From: BMS3Bbin11 sp034659075
Lineage (GTDB): Bacteria; Pseudomonadota; Gammaproteobacteria; BMS3Bbin11
Direction of reading: 5' to 3'
Length of the DNA stretch: 6,993 bases
Assembly (NCBI GenBank): GCA_034659075.1
Contig: JAYEGM010000256.1
Coordinates: 1 to 6,993 of the forward strand
Shown: positions 5,291 to 6,993 of the stretch, piece after piece
Layout of the letters: every line of letters begins with the position of its first letter
Numbering within the stretch: position 1 is the stretch's first letter
Translations under genes and position numbers: made by a program
Notes under the pieces: model-generated
Seen by the model: the letters and a program-made list of their open reading frames with translations, nothing else
Told to the model about the DNA's origin: nothing
The model's database searches: none

Positions 5291-5899
5291 TTATTCCTCT
5301 GTATCTGCAAAGCCCTTCAGAAAATTATTTATCAAGTATTCCACCAGCTCCAAAACATACTCTTTACCTGAACAGTTAAGTTTCTGTGTGATACCCAGAA
5401 TACAGATTCCATAAACACCGGCCCAAAGGCTGCTGGCGGCCTGTGTGATCTCACCTTCAGTACGTGTCGGAGCAAGGGGTTTAAGTAATTCTTCGACAAT
5501 AGTAAACATCTGCAAGATGTTCTTTTTGTACCAGACGGGCATAGGATGATCTTTAGAGTGGCGATCCTCATAGATGAGTGCCCAGCGATGTGGGTCAGCG
5601 TATGCAAAATTGACATAAATCTGTCCAAGTCGGTGCAGTTGCTCTTTTTTGGTCAGATCCTTCGTATCTTTGCCTGTCAGGAGTAAATAAAGCCTGTTTA
5701 GCGTACGTGCGTTGATATGTGTGACCAGGTCATCGAGGTTCTCAAATACCAAATACAGTGTGCCGACGGTATAGCCAATATCACGTGTTACTTTTCGCGT
5801 ACTAAGCCCTTTCAGGCCATGTTCCATAACGATAGTTTCAGCAGCATTTAAAATCATATCTCGGATCTCATCATGGCTGTGATCACTGCGTCGAGCCAT
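5291..5899 (-). CDS. TetR/AcrR family transcriptional repressor
   Basis: This 202-residue protein has the TetR length and layout. Residues about 10-58 form the DNA-binding domain, with HTH segment GLSTRKVTRDIGYTVGTLYLVFENLDDL. The remaining two-thirds form a ligand and dimer domain of the WHG type (ADPHRWALIYEDR and SSLWAGVYGICILGI). It probably represses promoters as a dimer until an inducer binds; the ligand cannot be told from sequence. The ATG has GGAG 11 bp upstream. It is divergent from flhDC and upstream of xis-int, placing it between the activator and the recombination genes. A perfect inverted repeat over its promoter suggests autoregulation. MfsR of ICEclc is a precedent for a TetR-type repressor in ICE control, but orthology is not claimed. 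Confidence 0.88.
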   Translation of the reverse strand: MARRSDHSHDEIRDMILNAAETIVMEHGLKGLSTRKVTRDIGYTVGTLYLVFENLDDLVTHINARTLNRLYLLLTGKDTKDLTKKEQLHRLGQIYVNFAYADPHRWALIYEDRHSKDHPMPVWYKKNILQMFTIVEELLKPLAPTRTEGEITQAASSLWAGVYGICILGITQKLNCSGKEYVLELVEYLINNFLKGFADTEE

Positions 5900-5946
5900 A
5901 TTATCTGGTACTCCGATAGTGTGTTCAGGCCTGCTAATTGGTAATT

Positions 5947-5974
5947 TGCTTAATGAATGAATTATAATTAAGCA
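5947..5974. promoter_or_regulatory. Inverted-repeat operator over back-to-back -10 boxes, likely TetR site
   Basis: Arms TGCTTAAT (5947-5954) and ATTAAGCA (5967-5974) form a perfect 8-bp inverted repeat with a 12-bp spacer. The spacer and arm contain TATAAT on the minus strand (5961-5966) and on the plus strand (5963-5968). The minus box fits a tetR promoter about 60 bp before its ATG (-35 weak, TAGAAT at 17 bp). On the plus strand, TTGGTA (5938-5943) sits at a long 19-bp spacing. One bound dimer could shut off both directions. Confidence 0.55.
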
Positions 5975-6065
5975 CTGTTCACAATTCTACACAAACTACA
6001 CGACCTTCACTACATTAATTAATCCACATAATCAGTGGGAAGTTTTTGTTGTTTGCCATAGAGCA

Positions 6066-6091
6066 TTTCCTGCCAGGAATAAAGCAGGAAA
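6066..6091. repeat. Inverted repeat in the flhD upstream region
   Basis: TTTCCTGC (6066-6073) and GCAGGAAA (6084-6091) are perfect 8-bp arms with a 10-bp loop. TCCTG-C-CAGGA (6068-6078) is nested in it. It could be an operator or a leader hairpin. No T-run follows, so it is not a standard terminator. Confidence 0.45.
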
Positions 6092-6105
6092 GGTGACCAT
6101 TTTGG

Positions 6106-6146
6106 GTTAGCTTTCGAGCATATTAATTTCTTCGACGGGAGCTAAC
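6106..6146 (+). repeat. Long-range inverted repeat enclosing the shared motif in the flhD leader
   Basis: GTTAGCT (6106-6112) pairs with AGCTAAC (6140-6146). The 27-base interval has two TCGA copies that could pair inside it. The left arm overlaps the 14-bp motif shared with the xis leader. If transcribed, it would form a stem about 35 bp before flhD, where it might affect translation. Confidence 0.35.
6108..6121 (+). promoter_or_regulatory. 14-bp motif in the flhD leader, shared with the xis leader
   Basis: TAGCTTTCGAGCAT ends 61 bp before the flhD ATG. It is an exact match, in gene-relative orientation, to the xis leader copy at 5195-5208. I see no clear sigma-70 promoter placed identically at both copies, so this may be a regulator site or a conserved leader segment. 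Confidence 0.45.
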
Positions 6147-6182
6147 ATACGCAAGGAAGTAATTCTACAGGGAGAGGTACAC

Positions 6183-6509
6183 ATGAAACTCGATTTTTCC
6201 AGCATTAACCTGCAATATTTAATTCACGTCCGCGATATCGCACGCGAGGAACCTGAAGTGGCGGCATCTTTGTTGGGAATATCTCCCGAAATTGCCAATC
6301 TTCTGGCACAAGTGCCCAGCGAGTACCTAAGCAAAATCACAGAGGTCAAGGTGCCGCTTCTCGTGGCACGCGGTGATGCAGTTTGGTGGTATCGACTTTT
6401 CAATGCATTGATTGAGAATAATCTCGGTGAAGTTGAATCTGTACTCCAGGGTACGAGCCTGGCCGTACTTTCCTGTCCGATTCAGGTTCATTCTCATGTG
6501 CATGAATAA
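6183..6509 (+). CDS. flhD: FlhD-like transcriptional activator subunit
   Basis: This 108-residue protein, slightly shorter than E. coli FlhD (about 116), shows the family pattern INLQYLIHVRDIAREEPEVAASLLGISPEIANLLAQV. It is divergent in its C-terminal half (PLLVARGDAVWWYRLFNAL), as in FlhD homologues on mobile elements. FlhD forms a heterohexamer with FlhC and helps it activate sigma-70 promoters. The ATG is preceded by a strong AGGGAGAGG with 5-bp spacing. Its stop overlaps the flhC start, as in flhDC operons. No flagellar gene is visible. With an integrase, excisionase and tRNA att fragment nearby, a role like SetD, AcaD or BisD (activation of element transfer genes) is more likely than flagellar control, but chromosomal flhDC cannot be excluded. 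Confidence 0.82.
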   Translation: MKLDFSSINLQYLIHVRDIAREEPEVAASLLGISPEIANLLAQVPSEYLSKITEVKVPLLVARGDAVWWYRLFNALIENNLGEVESVLQGTSLAVLSCPIQVHSHVHE

Positions 6510-6993
6510 ACCTGATCCATTACTCGCACTCATTACCCGTACGGAAAACAAAAAATCATTCACTGACAATATTGATGTCATTAATAAATCGAAAGACGTT
6601 CTTGATGCCGCCCAATTAGTACAACTTGGGGCTCGTACGGCACTGGTCAGCCAATTGACCGGATTGAGCAGGAAGGTAGTAAAACAGCTACATCTACCTC
6701 TTACCGGGATGCCGTCACCAGCCGGCCAGGTGCCGTTTACCGATACGTGGTACCTGAAAAACAACCAACGACTGCTACACGCAAACGTAGTGTGGAAGCT
6801 TTTTCAGGGATTTGAGCATGCTGGTCGCAGTTCAGCCAGTGTTTTGACCCATGTCTACAAGACCTATCTGGATATTATGGGTGAACCGGTACTTAGTCTG
6901 TCGCGGGCATACTTTGCGCCACGCCTGGTTACGATAAATTCCTGGTATGAGCAGACCTGCGATTACTGCAGTCAGTCATATATCGGCCCATTG
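6502..6993 (+). CDS. flhC: FlhC-like transcriptional activator subunit (3' end outside the window)
   Basis: The frame is open to the window edge, giving 164 residues of an expected 190-220. Conserved FlhC blocks are LGARTALVSQLTGLSR (42-57), LTGMPSPAGQVPFTDTWYL (67-85) and the HANVVWKLF helix (93-101). C153-x-x-C156 (CDYC) is the first half of the four-cysteine zinc site; the second pair would lie beyond the edge. FlhC supplies most DNA contacts of the FlhD4C2 complex. The N-terminus before LGAR is about 20 residues longer than in E. coli. The ATG at 6502 overlaps the flhD stop (ATGAATAA); an in-frame ATG at 6496 is an alternative. There is little ribosome-site signal, so translation is probably coupled to flhD. 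Confidence 0.88.
   Translation, partial: MNKPDPLLALITRTENKKSFTDNIDVINKSKDVLDAAQLVQLGARTALVSQLTGLSRKVVKQLHLPLTGMPSPAGQVPFTDTWYLKNNQRLLHANVVWKLFQGFEHAGRSSASVLTHVYKTYLDIMGEPVLSLSRAYFAPRLVTINSWYEQTCDYCSQSYIGPL

Noticed and set aside
6327..6764. 145-codon minus-strand open frame across flhD-flhC
   Set aside because: It is antisense to two genes with clear FlhD and FlhC signatures and shows no recognisable domain.

Overview
This window most likely comes from a beta- or gammaproteobacterium. FlhDC-type regulators are essentially confined to these classes, the tRNA-Leu 3' end encodes CCA and resembles enterobacterial tRNA-Leu, and the HipBA, AbiE, integrase and TetR genes all have proteobacterial relatives. 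I cannot name a genus. The window looks like one end of an integrated mobile element (an ICE or a genomic island), next to a flanking region that carries an IS200-type insertion.

Left flank (1-988): the 40-codon tail of an unidentified protein, then a complete IS200/IS605-type element (about 131-664) with a Y1 HUH transposase and hairpin ends, then about 320 bp without recognisable genes. At 989-1013, on the minus strand, lies the 3' end of a tRNA-Leu gene (T-arm, acceptor strand, CCA) with no 5' part. This is what the distal att site of a tRNA-integrating element looks like. Two copies of a 9-bp repeat one helical turn apart (1074-1093) lie just inside it and could be integrase arm sites.

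Cargo and maintenance (1234-3612, all minus strand): a HipB/HipA toxin-antitoxin pair with a 4-bp overlap, preceded by three GTAC-centred palindromes spaced exactly 49 bp apart. Next comes an AbiEi-type antitoxin whose AbiEii toxin has decayed to a short remnant that has lost its start codon.

Recombination module (3734-5103, minus): a tyrosine integrase with an arm-binding domain, overlapped at its 5' end by a small excisionase-like gene.

Regulatory module (5195-6993): a TetR/AcrR repressor on the minus strand, and divergently an flhD-flhC-like pair on the plus strand (flhC runs off the window). A perfect 8-bp inverted repeat surrounds back-to-back TATAAT boxes next to tetR. A 14-bp motif is shared exactly, in the same orientation relative to the gene, between the leaders of the excisionase gene and flhD. 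FlhDC relatives on mobile elements (SetCD of SXT, AcaCD of IncC plasmids, BisDC of ICEclc) are master activators of excision and transfer. The model I infer is that TetR controls an FlhDC-like activator that in turn controls xis-int, with HipBA providing maintenance. The sequence supports the parts list, but the wiring is inference.
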